Assembly: GCA_030037635.1 (NCBI GenBank)
Contig: JASHQH010000186.1
Location: forward strand, 1-50,106
Length of the DNA: 50,106 nucleotides
DNA from: Acidobacteriaceae bacterium
GTDB lineage: Bacteria; Acidobacteriota; Terriglobia; Terriglobales; Acidobacteriaceae
Direction of reading: 5' to 3'
Positions within the stretch are counted from its first letter, which is position 1; each line of letters starts with the position of its first letter. Shown here one piece after another: positions 41,901 through 48,905 of this stretch. The position numbers were made by a program, and so were the translations under genes. The notes under the pieces are model-generated. The model saw nothing but the letters and a program-made list of their open reading frames with translations, made no database searches and was not told the origin of the DNA.

Positions 41901-42420
41901 CAGTGCCGGTTGTGGTTAGCACGGTTCCGGCTGTGAGAGTGGTGAGTTGCAGAGGATTGCGTCCATTCAGCGGCAAGTCGCGCATCTGCTGCTGGGTAAC
42001 GGACTGTTCTACGGCAGAGGCGTCGGTTTCGATCTGTTGTGTCTCCGAGGTGACGGTGACCTGCTGCGTTTGCGCGCCCACCGCCATGGTGATGGGCAGA
42101 TCGATCACCTGTCCGGTGATCAATGTGAGCCCGGGGCGGTTCTGCGTCTCGAATCCCGTCGCGGCCACCTTCAACGAGTAAACGCCGATGGGTAAGTCGG
42201 GGAAGACAAATAGTCCGCTATCATTGGACGATTCCTCGCGACTTACACCGGTGTCGGTTGCGGTTGCGGTAACTGAGGCCTTGGCAATTGCAGCCCCGCT
42301 GGGGTCGGTGACCGTGCCACGGATGCTGCCTGTGGATTGTGCTGAGACGCGCGATGCGGCGCCCAGTGCGATGACGATTGCGAAGCTGGCGAAGAGTAGT
42401 TTGCGAAGCGTGGTGTTCAT
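38953..42420 (-). CDS. TonB-dependent receptor, Oar-like, with N-terminal carboxypeptidase-regulatory domain
   Basis: Outer-membrane receptor of 1155 aa. Signal peptide MNTTLRKLLFASFAIVIALGAASRVSA; a CarboxypepD_reg-like fold at about 25-110 (GSIRGTVTDPSGAAIAKASV, GVYSLKVAATGFE); plug domain with LPLNGRNPLQLTTLTAG and NTYTLDGTVYNNRFF; then a large barrel ending WQFVAKVIF, an aromatic end typical of outer-membrane proteins. This type is greatly expanded in Acidobacteriota and is taken to import glycans or large substrates, which is not proven for this one. The start at 42420 has AAAGGAC upstream; the frame from 42462 is too long. The two Tat-exported sugar enzymes upstream on the same strand suggest a common carbohydrate substrate. 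Confidence 0.93.
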   Translation of the reverse strand: MNTTLRKLLFASFAIVIALGAASRVSAQSTGSIRGTVTDPSGAAIAKASVTATATDTGVSREESSNDSGLFVFPDLPIGVYSLKVAATGFETQNRPGLTLITGQVIDLPITMAVGAQTQQVTVTSETQQIETDASAVEQSVTQQQMRDLPLNGRNPLQLTTLTAGTVLTTTGTESGQEDNTGLSVNGLRATENTYTLDGTVYNNRFFDSVPTMPNPDALQEFTIQASNYSADHAGAGALVQLSTRSGTEQLHGSAWEYFRNTVLDARNYFWPASKPNPPFKLNQFGGTVGGPIFKSKKAFFFFSSEDLQQRSAPTPITVEYPTAAELSGNFSAFVPLGVALYNPATGCGFGQTGTAPSCSGTITDDVDPSDPTVAPGAAINIDPLSAAVNKQYLASEESSPTATMATNGTYESFSSTTNNNIDSTQYLTRLDDALRTKDHVSGRYFYNQDNFQRPFTAPLGFYAENLFRNQSVTLSDAHVFSNTLTGAVYFGFYRGARTQIPEAPGLKTLQDLGQIAPYGSPNESLVPFPGVRAEISGYVEAFSGGALTQDSTTFDFHAQAVKLLHTHTLSMGFDLERDRIDMDDYSYTPGDSTTPGFNGVRTEVPTGESLPAGFTKSGNAIADFYTGYEQDYYMDNGRKAYLRRIMPALYLQDDWKTTPKLTLNLGLRWDPWVPPIDDNGTLVGFDLNNPSFQSTVAPDAPKGMWFVGDPGLEDSVLQDNWKDLAPRLGFAYNLFGNGKTVARGGYGIFYGFPEGLLYQRTDAMQPVDLYLELSGSSFNVPWDQPFLNYPTPGADMDPFPRDHISPSQFKSYTFLLPLSGGVLNPFSHVEYTQAYNFTIEQDLGQGFAFNVGYVGNRAEHVMASRQFNPFVFTPPPASGFETTRTYPGLGAVELMDAYDWEKTNALEMNVTRRAHSLTLLSNIVWMKTIDIGSSGTEGQDGPSNPYNFDSYKGVADFDQALRVTGSVNYPFPTFRGNSFASQFLNGWQANAIVTSQSGLPITVLSGVDNSESGIDNDLAVYNPGVSIARPAGVSKIAEWFNPAAFAENPKPSAANGYAQSFGDVPRNSLRGPAFEDTDISLFKDILSDHRIHGQFQAEAFNAWNHTNLANPGSTVSSAATFGQITATSSSTGSVNTPSLVGTQRIWQFVAKVIF

Positions 42421-42715
42421 TCTGTCCTTTCGTGAGAGGAGCGCCCAAGGGAAGCTCCTCATCTGTCTGTCGTTGTGTTCGTCTTCACTGTGTTGGCCTG
42501 GATTCGTGACGGAGCAGAATTGGCATTACATCCCGAACGAGTCGTCGGCCTCGCTTTGCCGCGCTCCGGTTTCTGGCCATTCACCGGCTCGCTGTCGCTC
42601 GCAAAGTGAAAACACCTCCAAGGGATCGATTCCCTTTTTCAAGGCACGGGCGAAGAATGAACCCCGTGGTTGGCTTTCCATTCTGTTGCAGCACGCGGGT
42701 GAAGCGTGCGGACCT

Positions 42716-43900
42716 CTAAGCAAGTTCCGTACAGATTCTCTGCGACCAATACGAATCGAGCGCCATCATGACGGGCACGCTGGCCGCAATTCCGGCATCG
42801 AGGGGCGCGTTGACCTTGGAGCCATTCACGATCGCATCAAGAAAATTGCTGGTGTGTGCGCGTTCCAGGTTCTGCGTGGCCCGCACCTCCACCGGTTCGC
42901 CGCTGTTGGGCGTAAAAACGTAGCCTTCCCGGGAAAGATCGAGACAGCCTTCGGTGCCTTCAAAATAGACCGAGGGGCGCGGATTGTTCACTGAGAGCAC
43001 CGTCGACTCAAAGTTCAGGTTCCAATCTTTGTAACGCACGATTGCGCTCACCGTGTCAGGATTGGTGAGGTCGCCGCGGAGCTGAAAGTCCCCGCCCAGA
43101 GCCGCGGCCGAAACGGGCTTCGCGTCACTGAGCATCCACTGCGCTACGTCGGCCCAGTGCGTGAGGATGTCGGCCAGCAAGCCGTTGCCGTAATCGTGAT
43201 AGGAACGCCAGGAGCTGTATCGCGACATCTCAAAGGGAACCTTGGGCGCTGGACCGAAGAACAGATCCCAGCGCAGACCGGCCGGCTGCGGTACGTTTGG
43301 AATCGCGCGGCGCTGCCAGGGGAAGTTTTGCCAGACTGCCCGGGCAAACACCACGTGGCCAAGCTTGCCACCGTCGAAGTATTCCCGTTTGGCTTGCATA
43401 TAGTGCGCGCCGCTGCGCTGCTGCGTGCCGCACTGCAGCAGCGCTTTGCTGTCGGCAGCCGCTTTCATCAGCATTGTGCGCTCGCTCCAGCGGTGCAGCG
43501 TCGGCTTTTCCAGATAGGTGTGCTTGTTCGTTCCCAGCGTGTTCTTGGCGATCTCTACATGCAGGTGATCGGGAGTAGTGATCAACACCGCATCCACATC
43601 CTTGCGGTCGAGCATCTTCTGATACTCGACCGAAACTTCGGCCTGCGCCACCTGGTCCTTGAACCGGCTTTGAAAAGCCGCCACTTGCTTGTCATAAATG
43701 TCGGCCAGCGCGCGGATTTGCACCCTGGAATCCTGTACAAATCCGCCGCAGACGGCCGTCGCGCGGCGTCCGGTTCCGATCACGCCCAGGCCAACACGAT
43801 CGTTTGCGCCGGGGATGGCGGCGTAAGCCCGTGCATCCATGTTGCGCGCGGTCAAGGCGGCCGCTGCTGCTCCTGCGTAGACAAAGTCGCGGCGGTTCAC
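42716..43900 (-). CDS. Tat-exported Gfo/Idh/MocA-family oxidoreductase
   Basis: Periplasmic sugar oxidoreductase of 394 aa. The twin-arginine signal NRRDFVYAGAAAAALTA is at the very start. The Rossmann domain has GLGVIGTGRRATAV and VLITTPDHLHVEIA, then the EKPTLHR motif and a C-terminal domain with the metal-free core of the family. Start GTG at 43900 overlaps the stop of the upstream isomerase gene by four bases (GTGA); AGGAGG lies ten bases upstream; the longer frame to 44005 runs inside that gene. Tat export is common for such enzymes in Acidobacteriota and Bacteroidota. It may use tightly bound NADP, as glucose-fructose oxidoreductase does; the substrate is unknown. Confidence 0.9.
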   Translation of the reverse strand: MNRRDFVYAGAAAAALTARNMDARAYAAIPGANDRVGLGVIGTGRRATAVCGGFVQDSRVQIRALADIYDKQVAAFQSRFKDQVAQAEVSVEYQKMLDRKDVDAVLITTPDHLHVEIAKNTLGTNKHTYLEKPTLHRWSERTMLMKAAADSKALLQCGTQQRSGAHYMQAKREYFDGGKLGHVVFARAVWQNFPWQRRAIPNVPQPAGLRWDLFFGPAPKVPFEMSRYSSWRSYHDYGNGLLADILTHWADVAQWMLSDAKPVSAAALGGDFQLRGDLTNPDTVSAIVRYKDWNLNFESTVLSVNNPRPSVYFEGTEGCLDLSREGYVFTPNSGEPVEVRATQNLERAHTSNFLDAIVNGSKVNAPLDAGIAASVPVMMALDSYWSQRICTELA

Positions 43901-44817
43901 GATTCGAATGCCTCCTTCATCGCCTTGAAAGCCGGCACAATCACTTCCGTTCCATCCTTCGAAAAGTCCTCGCGTTCCTCCTCGTTCTCCACCCATCCCT
44001 TCCAACCGAGCTGCTTGATGGTATGCGCAACCTGGGCCAGCGGAAACGTTCCCGTTCCCAGTGTCACCAGGTGGCCATTCTTGTAGTCGCGCAAATGAAA
44101 GCCGATGATCCGGTCAGAATGCTTCTGGATAAATTCAGGAACGTTGGCGCCGCCGTGGTAGGCGTGTCCCGCATCGAGCACGAAGGACACGAGCGATCGA
44201 TCAGTCTGCGTGTACAGAGCTTCAATCTCGCCGACCTTCGATTGAAACTCCCACCAATGGTTGTGATATGCGGCGGTAATGCCCACAGTCTGCGCAAACC
44301 GGCCGGCGGCATTCAGGCCATCGATTTTGCGCTCGAGCTCATTGGCATCCGCCGCGGGCGCGCCGCTCAGGATCAGATGCTTGGCGCCCAAGGCGGCTCC
44401 TCCGCGCGCCACCGGCTCATAGACCGAAGGTGCTGCGATGCGCGTGGTCTGGTCGTACATTGGATCGGCAAAGAAGATATGAATGCCGAAGAAGGTGAGG
44501 CCTGTTTGCTCAATCTGCTGCCGTGCCGGCCCCGGATTGTCGAATTGTGCACTCACATTGCGAAAGCTCGACTCGAACCCCTCATAGCCGATCTGCTTGA
44601 TTGTCGCTAAGGTGTCGAGGAAGCTCTCAAACCGCACGGGGTTGATAGGAAAAGCATTTATCTGCACGCCGAATCGGATGCTGGCAGGCGCGCGGCCGTT
44701 CTCGCCGAACATGCGTGCCGAACCGAGCAGCGCCGGAGAACCGGCCGCAAGGGCGCCCAAGGCCTTCAGAACTTCCCTGCGCGTTCTCGGTTCCATTCGT
44801 GTGTGCCGTGCCATCAT
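43897..44817 (-). CDS. Tat-exported sugar phosphate isomerase/epimerase-like TIM barrel
   Basis: AP-endonuclease-2-like TIM barrel of 306 aa (xylose isomerase-like). A twin-arginine signal (RTRREVLKALGALAAGSPALL) is near the N-terminus, so it is probably exported. The metal site is visible as AAYHNHWWEF, VSFVLDAGHAYHGG and IIGFHLRDYKNGH. The start is ATG 44817 or 44814 (two consecutive ATGs). It is coupled to the downstream oxidoreductase. The pair may act one after the other on a sugar in the periplasm, for example oxidation and epimerisation. The leader region with the structured RNA lies about 100 bp upstream. Confidence 0.87.
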   Translation of the reverse strand: MMARHTRMEPRTRREVLKALGALAAGSPALLGSARMFGENGRAPASIRFGVQINAFPINPVRFESFLDTLATIKQIGYEGFESSFRNVSAQFDNPGPARQQIEQTGLTFFGIHIFFADPMYDQTTRIAAPSVYEPVARGGAALGAKHLILSGAPAADANELERKIDGLNAAGRFAQTVGITAAYHNHWWEFQSKVGEIEALYTQTDRSLVSFVLDAGHAYHGGANVPEFIQKHSDRIIGFHLRDYKNGHLVTLGTGTFPLAQVAHTIKQLGWKGWVENEEEREDFSKDGTEVIVPAFKAMKEAFES

Positions 44818-44913
44818 CTTTCCCGCTCCATCGCCATCGAGCCGCTGTTGCTTGACCCCTCAGCCCGCCGCGCTCTCACTAGGCAGCGCAACCCCTCTTG
44901 CGTGCCCAAAGAC

Positions 44914-44946
44914 GGAAAAACCCACCGCGCCGAGGGCGGGTGGGTT
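44914..44946 (-). terminator. Rho-independent terminator after structured RNA
   Basis: On the minus strand AACCCACC, a GC-rich 12-base loop, GGTGGGTT followed by TTT. It ends about 97 bp before the ATG at 44817, in the same direction, so it may act as an attenuator. Confidence 0.82.
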
Positions 44947-45113
44947 GCCGGAAGCCAGAAATTGTTTCTGAATCTAGTCCAGGGAACACGCCCGCATCAG
45001 GTTGCATGGGCTGCAACATGTACACATCGCGGGATTGAGATTCGCTCTCATTGGTTCCTGAGTTTGACCTGCATCGCGGTTCGACACTCTGCCTCCGAAG
45101 TGCCTTACCGGGT
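44914..45113 (-). ncRNA. Structured RNA of about 200 nt (riboswitch-like leader or small RNA), unidentified
   Basis: The start is inferred from a good sigma70 promoter, the end from a strong terminator. A closing helix begins at the 5' end: CCGG-u-AAG (plus 45104-45111) pairs with CUUCCGG (plus 44948-44954) just before the terminator. Inside it are a GGCACU/AGUGUC hairpin, a long arm (CAGGAAC/GUUCCCUG) carrying UGAGA/UCUCA, CCCGC/GCGGG and GUUGCA/UGCAAC stems, and a CAGAAA/UUUCUG hairpin. I compared it by eye with TPP, cobalamin, SAM, FMN and glycine riboswitches, tmRNA, RNase P, SRP and 6S RNA and found no convincing match. It may be an attenuating leader for the gene at 44817, about 100 nt further, or an independent small RNA. 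Confidence 0.6.
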
Positions 45114-45119
45114 AGGGAT

Positions 45120-45148
45120 ACTCTAAAGTTTGCACGCCCAAGTGTCAA
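45120..45148 (-). promoter_or_regulatory. Sigma70 promoter of structured RNA
   Basis: On the minus strand TTGACA (45143-45148), exact 17-bp spacer, TAGAGT (45120-45125). The start is expected near 45113, exactly where the closing helix of the RNA begins. Confidence 0.72.
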
Positions 45149-45314
45149 GCAGAGCCGTCCTTTTCGCTCAGATTGCTGCATACGATTGCGAAAAGATCGC
45201 ATAGCCGCCAACGTGGCGTCGCTGATCGAAAGGAATTCCGCACCCGCCTCTCGATCACCAGAGATCTTGCGCTTTCGGACTAGGGAAGAAAGAACGGTCT
45301 TTGAGTCGGGGCAA

Positions 45315-45344
45315 ATTATAGGCAGAGGAAAGAATAACTGTCAA
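45315..45344 (-). promoter_or_regulatory. Consensus sigma70 promoter facing the Tat-enzyme operon
   Basis: On the minus strand TTGACA (45339-45344), 18-bp spacer, TATAAT (45315-45320): both boxes are perfect. Its -35 is one arm of the inverted repeat 45339-45364, so a protein bound there would block it. A transcript would read into the RNA region and the operon starting at 44817. Confidence 0.7.
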
Positions 45345-45364
45345 TCAATTTCAATCGATTGACA
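45339..45364. promoter_or_regulatory. Inverted repeat TGTCAATC-N10-GATTGACA with LacI-type core, operator candidate
   Basis: Perfect eight-base arms. Inside lies TCAATCGATTGA (45351-45362), a 12-bp palindrome with central CG, the pattern of LacI-family operators. Each arm also contains a TTGACA facing outward, so one bound protein could control both directions. No LacI gene is in the window. Confidence 0.6.
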
Positions 45365-45431
45365 TGAAGCCCTTGATTCCCTGAGATTTGATGGAATAGT
45401 GCTGCGGCCTGTGCTCCGTCCAATTCTCCGC

Positions 45432-45459
45432 TTTGGACGGCTGCAAATGTGTGTATAAA
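45432..45459 (+). promoter_or_regulatory. Possible promoter of aldolase gene
   Basis: TTTGGA (45432-45437, poor -35), 16-bp spacer, TATAAA (45454-45459, good -10). The inverted repeat CTGT-TCG-ACAG (45462-45472) overlaps the expected start and could be an operator. The ATG of the aldolase is at 45491 with GGAGGG before it. Confidence 0.45.
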
Positions 45460-45490
45460 ATCTGTTCGACAGCAAGAATCTTGGAGGGTA

Positions 45491-46492
45491 ATGTCGATCC
45501 ATCTCACGCCCGGAAAGCTCGCCGGCCTGCGCGCGGTTTCCGATCGCAGAGGCGTTATTGCTGCGTTGGCCATGGATCAGCGCGGGTTGCTCAAGAACAT
45601 GCTGGCGCGCGAACTTGGGGTCAGCGAGCCGCCGGCACGATTGATGTCGGAGTTCAAGCAACTGGTCGCGCGCACGCTCACCAAAGAGGCCTCGGCGATC
45701 CTGCTCGACATCGAATATGGCCTCGAAGCCACAAAGCTCATCAACGGCAAGGGCCTGCTGTTGGCGTATGAGCATGCGGGATACAGTCCGGATAAGCCGG
45801 AACGTCTGCCCTCACTTTTTGAGGGTTGGTCGGCGCTCCGCATCAAAGAAGCTGGAGCGAATGCGATCAAGATTCTCGTTTACTACACGCCTTTTGAAAA
45901 GGAATGGGTGAACGATCGCAAGAAGGCCTGGTTGGAGCGGATCGGTGCGGAGTGCAAGTCCGTCGACATTCCGTTTTTTCTCGAGTTCCTCGGCTACGAC
46001 GTGCACGGCGACGGCGAGACCAGCCTGGAATACGCGCGCAAAAAGCCTGAGATCGTGCTCAAGTCAATGGAGGAATTTACCAAGCCGCGTTATGGCGCCG
46101 ACGTGTTGAAGATCGAGGTCCCCATCCAGATGGCGCACGTTGAGGGGACACGCGCATTTAAGGGCCACAAGCTGCATACCCGCGCCGAAGCCATGGAGTT
46201 GATTCGCGCCGAAGCGGCTCTGACCGATAAACCTATCATCTATCTCTCGGCCGGCGTCAGCAGCCAGGTTTTTCTTGAGACGCTGGAGCTGGCGACCGAG
46301 AGCGGTGTCCACTTCAACGGCGTTCTGGCCGGAAGAGCTACCTGGCAGGATGGCGTGCCAATTTACGCCAAGAAAGGCGCCGGCGCGTTGGAGGAATGGC
46401 TGAACACAACCGGTCTTGAGAATGTGAAGAACATCAACAAAGTACTTCAGTCCGCACGTCCGTGGCAGGAGGCTCCAAGCATGCAGGTGTAG
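45491..46492 (+). CDS. LacD-type class I aldolase (tagatose-1,6-bisphosphate aldolase family)
   Basis: Cytoplasmic Schiff-base aldolase of 333 aa (COG3684/LacD fold). Conserved blocks: ALAMDQRGLL (near 25-34), ILLDIEYGLEA, KILVYY (Lys127), PFFLEFLGYDV and ADVLKIEVP with the likely catalytic Lys207. It cleaves a ketose bisphosphate or related phosphate. Relatives include tagatose-bisphosphate aldolase and the sulfofructose-phosphate aldolase YihT, so the substrate is not certain; the length is closer to LacD than to YihT. The start at 45491 has GGAGGG directly upstream; the frame from 45449 lacks such a site. The next gene, an MFS transporter, begins 86 bp further. Confidence 0.85.
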   Translation: MSIHLTPGKLAGLRAVSDRRGVIAALAMDQRGLLKNMLARELGVSEPPARLMSEFKQLVARTLTKEASAILLDIEYGLEATKLINGKGLLLAYEHAGYSPDKPERLPSLFEGWSALRIKEAGANAIKILVYYTPFEKEWVNDRKKAWLERIGAECKSVDIPFFLEFLGYDVHGDGETSLEYARKKPEIVLKSMEEFTKPRYGADVLKIEVPIQMAHVEGTRAFKGHKLHTRAEAMELIRAEAALTDKPIIYLSAGVSSQVFLETLELATESGVHFNGVLAGRATWQDGVPIYAKKGAGALEEWLNTTGLENVKNINKVLQSARPWQEAPSMQV

Positions 46493-46578
46493 TTGCGGTT
46501 AGCGGCACCCGTGGCGCGGTTCGCTCAACACGATACACTTGGCCAGGCGGCGCGATTCAAATTGTTGCAGGAGGTTGC

Positions 46579-47886
46579 TTGCTTCAAGCGGACGAGATCG
46601 GCCGGCCTGAAAGCAGCGCTCCCGGGCACAGATCATCCCAGCGAAATCCCTGGCTTGTCCTCTGCCTCCTCTTCATTCTCACTGTCATCATGTTCATCGC
46701 CCGGCAGGCGTTGCCGATCATCATGGGGTTCGACCTGCGGAAAAGGCTCGACCTTTCCCCTTTTGCCTACGGGTTCATCGTTTCTGCTCTCGGCCTGGGG
46801 ATGATGACCGGCGAATTCCCAGTGGGCCTGTTGATGGACAAGCTGGGTGCGCGGCGGGGTTTGTCGATTGCGGTGAGCTGGTGGTCGACGGCTACCGCCT
46901 CGCTTGCGCTCGCTGCTGTCGGACTGCAGTTGGCCATCTCTCATCTCTGGATCAGCATCCAGCTTGGCGTTTCACAGTTTTGGAAGGGAACGGGCGAGTG
47001 CGGAGCCTATTCCGGCGGTGTGAAGACCGTCAATCGTCTTTTCGAGAAGAAAGACCGCACGCTTGCGATAGGCATTTTCAACGGCGGCAGTGTCATCGGC
47101 GCCACGCTCGCTCCTCCCATCATGTTCTTCCTGATGCAGCGCTACGGTCCGAGCAGCGGATTCCTGGCGCCCGCGCTGGCGGGGTTCTTGTGGATCCCTT
47201 TGTGGTGGCTGGTCTTTCGCAGGGAACCGGGCACACATTCCCCAACGGCTCTGCCTATCGTTTCGCTGCGTCAAATGTTGGGCAACTCCTCCTCGTGGGC
47301 GGTGATGTCGTGCCGATTCTTCATCGGCCCAGTCATGCAGTTCTACTGGTACTGGATGCCGCTCTATTTTAATGACGCGCGGCACTGGTCCTTGAAGGAG
47401 TTCGGATTCCTGGGCTGGATTCCCTATCTGATGGGCGACGTGGGCGGGATTGCCGGAGGATGGGCCGCGGGCGTGCTGTTGCGCCATCGCGTCACGGTGC
47501 CCACTATGCGCCGCTATCTCATGTATGGGAGCGCAGTCGTCTGTGTTTCGGCCTTGGCCGTGCCTTACATGAATGGGATCACTGCGCCGCTCATTGCGAT
47601 CTCGATTGCCATTACTGCTGACAATTTTCTTTCGGCGCACATGTTTGCCGCGGTCACAGACTTGTTCCCCGACGAGCAGGTCGGGCGCGCGACTGGGCTG
47701 ACGGGAATTGCCGGCGGGTTGAGTGGGATGCTTTTCCCCTTGCTAACCGGATGGATTGTAGGCAGAATCTCGTACGCGCCGGTTTTTCTTTTGGTTGGCT
47801 TGATGCCGCTGGCCGGCACCATCGCCCTGTTCGCCGCCGGCCGCAAGTATCGGCAGCTTGATAAGCCCGCCGAGGCCGCAACCTGA
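46579..47886 (+). CDS. MFS transporter, anion:cation symporter-like (hexuronate/sugar-acid type)
   Basis: Inner-membrane major facilitator of about 435 aa with 12 helices. It shows the ACS-family style: RQALPIIMGFDLRKRLDLSPFAYGFIVSALGLGMMTGEFPVGLLMDKLGAR (motif A region), FWKGTGECGAYSGGVKTVNRLFEKKDR and a long central loop. Relatives import hexuronates, galactonate or other sugar acids. No ATG is near the first helix; the TTG at 46579 with AGGAGG four bases upstream is preferred, while the frame could be extended to 46462, overlapping the aldolase gene. Probably in an operon with the aldolase. Confidence 0.82.
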   Translation: MLQADEIGRPESSAPGHRSSQRNPWLVLCLLFILTVIMFIARQALPIIMGFDLRKRLDLSPFAYGFIVSALGLGMMTGEFPVGLLMDKLGARRGLSIAVSWWSTATASLALAAVGLQLAISHLWISIQLGVSQFWKGTGECGAYSGGVKTVNRLFEKKDRTLAIGIFNGGSVIGATLAPPIMFFLMQRYGPSSGFLAPALAGFLWIPLWWLVFRREPGTHSPTALPIVSLRQMLGNSSSWAVMSCRFFIGPVMQFYWYWMPLYFNDARHWSLKEFGFLGWIPYLMGDVGGIAGGWAAGVLLRHRVTVPTMRRYLMYGSAVVCVSALAVPYMNGITAPLIAISIAITADNFLSAHMFAAVTDLFPDEQVGRATGLTGIAGGLSGMLFPLLTGWIVGRISYAPVFLLVGLMPLAGTIALFAAGRKYRQLDKPAEAAT

Positions 47887-47888
47887 TC

Positions 47889-47915
47889 GATTCGGAACCT
47901 GGGTTCCGACGAATC
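47889..47915. terminator. Stem-loop between convergent genes
   Basis: GATTC-GGAAC, loop CTGG, GTTCC, three-base bulge, GAATC. It fills the 29-bp gap between the MFS gene (plus) and the 2-hydroxyacid dehydrogenase gene (minus), so it may serve both as terminator. No T-run is present. Confidence 0.5.
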
Positions 47916-48905
47916 TCAACTGGACACACCAACTCTGGTTTTGCCAATGGGTGTTGTCCGCCGCACTGCATTGATTGCTGGTTTCCCTTCAAGAACGCGA
48001 GCCACGTCCATGCAAACCGCTGCCGTCACGCGGTCCTGAGCCTCGCGCGTAAAGGCTGCGATGTGGGGCGTCAGGATTACGTTGGGCAACGTCTCCAGTT
48101 CGCCGATCTGCGGTGGCTCCTTGCTCCGCACATCGAGCGCGGCCCCGCCCACCACTCCGGCCTTCAGCGCTTCCACCAGGTCCTGCTCTACCACCACTTT
48201 GCCGCGTGACGTATTGACGAAAAGAGCGCCCGGCTTCATGTTCATGAACCGTTCCTGATTCAGGAGGCCCGCCGTCTGCGGTGTAGAAGGAAGATGGCAC
48301 GAAACCACGTCGGCACGCGCCAGTAGCTCGTCCAGTTCTACCAGCTCGGCCTGTACTTCGCTGAGCAGAATATTGTCCTGGCTCAGGAACGGATCGTACG
48401 CGATTATTTTCATCCCAAACGCTGCCGCTCGGCGCGCTGTCAGGTATCCGATCTTCCCCGCGCCAATAATGCCCAATGTCTTGCCGTAGAGCTCCGTGCC
48501 CACGAATTGCTGCCGGTTCCAATTTCCTTTTCTGGTGTCAGCGTCCGCGGCGGGAATAAAGCGCGCCAGCGAGAGCATCATGCCGATCGCAATCTCAGCT
48601 ACGCTAATCGCGTTCTGGTCGGGCGTGAACGAAACCACGACTCCCACCCGCTCGGCGTGCTTGAAGTCGACGTTGTCCAGTCCCACACCGGCCCTGCCGA
48701 TGACCAGCAGCTCTGGCGCGGCATCGATCAACGCGGCATTCACCGGCGTCTGGTTGCGCACAATTAACCCGCGGCAACTCTTCACCTTTTCCGCCAGGAG
48801 CGCCAGGTCCCTCCACAAATCCGGCTCGATGATCACCTTGAATCGCGAGCAGAGTGCATCGACGGCAGCGCCCTGGATGTTTTCGGTGATGAGGACGTCG
48901 ATCAT
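47916..48905 (-). CDS. D-isomer-specific 2-hydroxyacid dehydrogenase (SerA/SlcC-like)
   Basis: NAD-dependent dehydrogenase of 329 aa. Nucleotide-binding GIIGAGKIGYLTARRAAAFG, the family signature VNTSRGKVV, catalytic Arg in that block, Glu in LDVRSKEPP and His in NVILTPHIAAFT. It lacks the ACT/ASB domains of full-length SerA, so it is a short form; substrates may be 3-phosphoglycerate, sulfolactate or another 2-hydroxyacid. Start ATG 48905 overlaps the stop of the upstream Ldh-family gene by four bases (ATGA), and the two enzymes are surely made together. Confidence 0.87.
   Translation of the reverse strand: MIDVLITENIQGAAVDALCSRFKVIIEPDLWRDLALLAEKVKSCRGLIVRNQTPVNAALIDAAPELLVIGRAGVGLDNVDFKHAERVGVVVSFTPDQNAISVAEIAIGMMLSLARFIPAADADTRKGNWNRQQFVGTELYGKTLGIIGAGKIGYLTARRAAAFGMKIIAYDPFLSQDNILLSEVQAELVELDELLARADVVSCHLPSTPQTAGLLNQERFMNMKPGALFVNTSRGKVVVEQDLVEALKAGVVGGAALDVRSKEPPQIGELETLPNVILTPHIAAFTREAQDRVTAAVCMDVARVLEGKPAINAVRRTTPIGKTRVGVSS

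Larger units (their letters stand above)
44818..45490. other. Large divergent regulatory region
   Basis: 673 bp between divergent sugar operons. From left to right: a strong minus-strand terminator (44914-44946), a structured RNA region (to 45113), its sigma70 promoter (45120-45148), a quiet stretch, a perfect minus-strand sigma70 promoter (45315-45344) within an inverted repeat (45339-45364), and a plus-strand -10 (45454-45459). No protein-coding gene is seen. Confidence 0.75.

Noticed and set aside
44914..45125. TPP riboswitch (TACCGGGTAGGGA resembles its 3' end on the plus strand)
   Set aside because: The CUGAGA and ACCUGAUC elements are not in the right order, and promoter and terminator are on the other strand.
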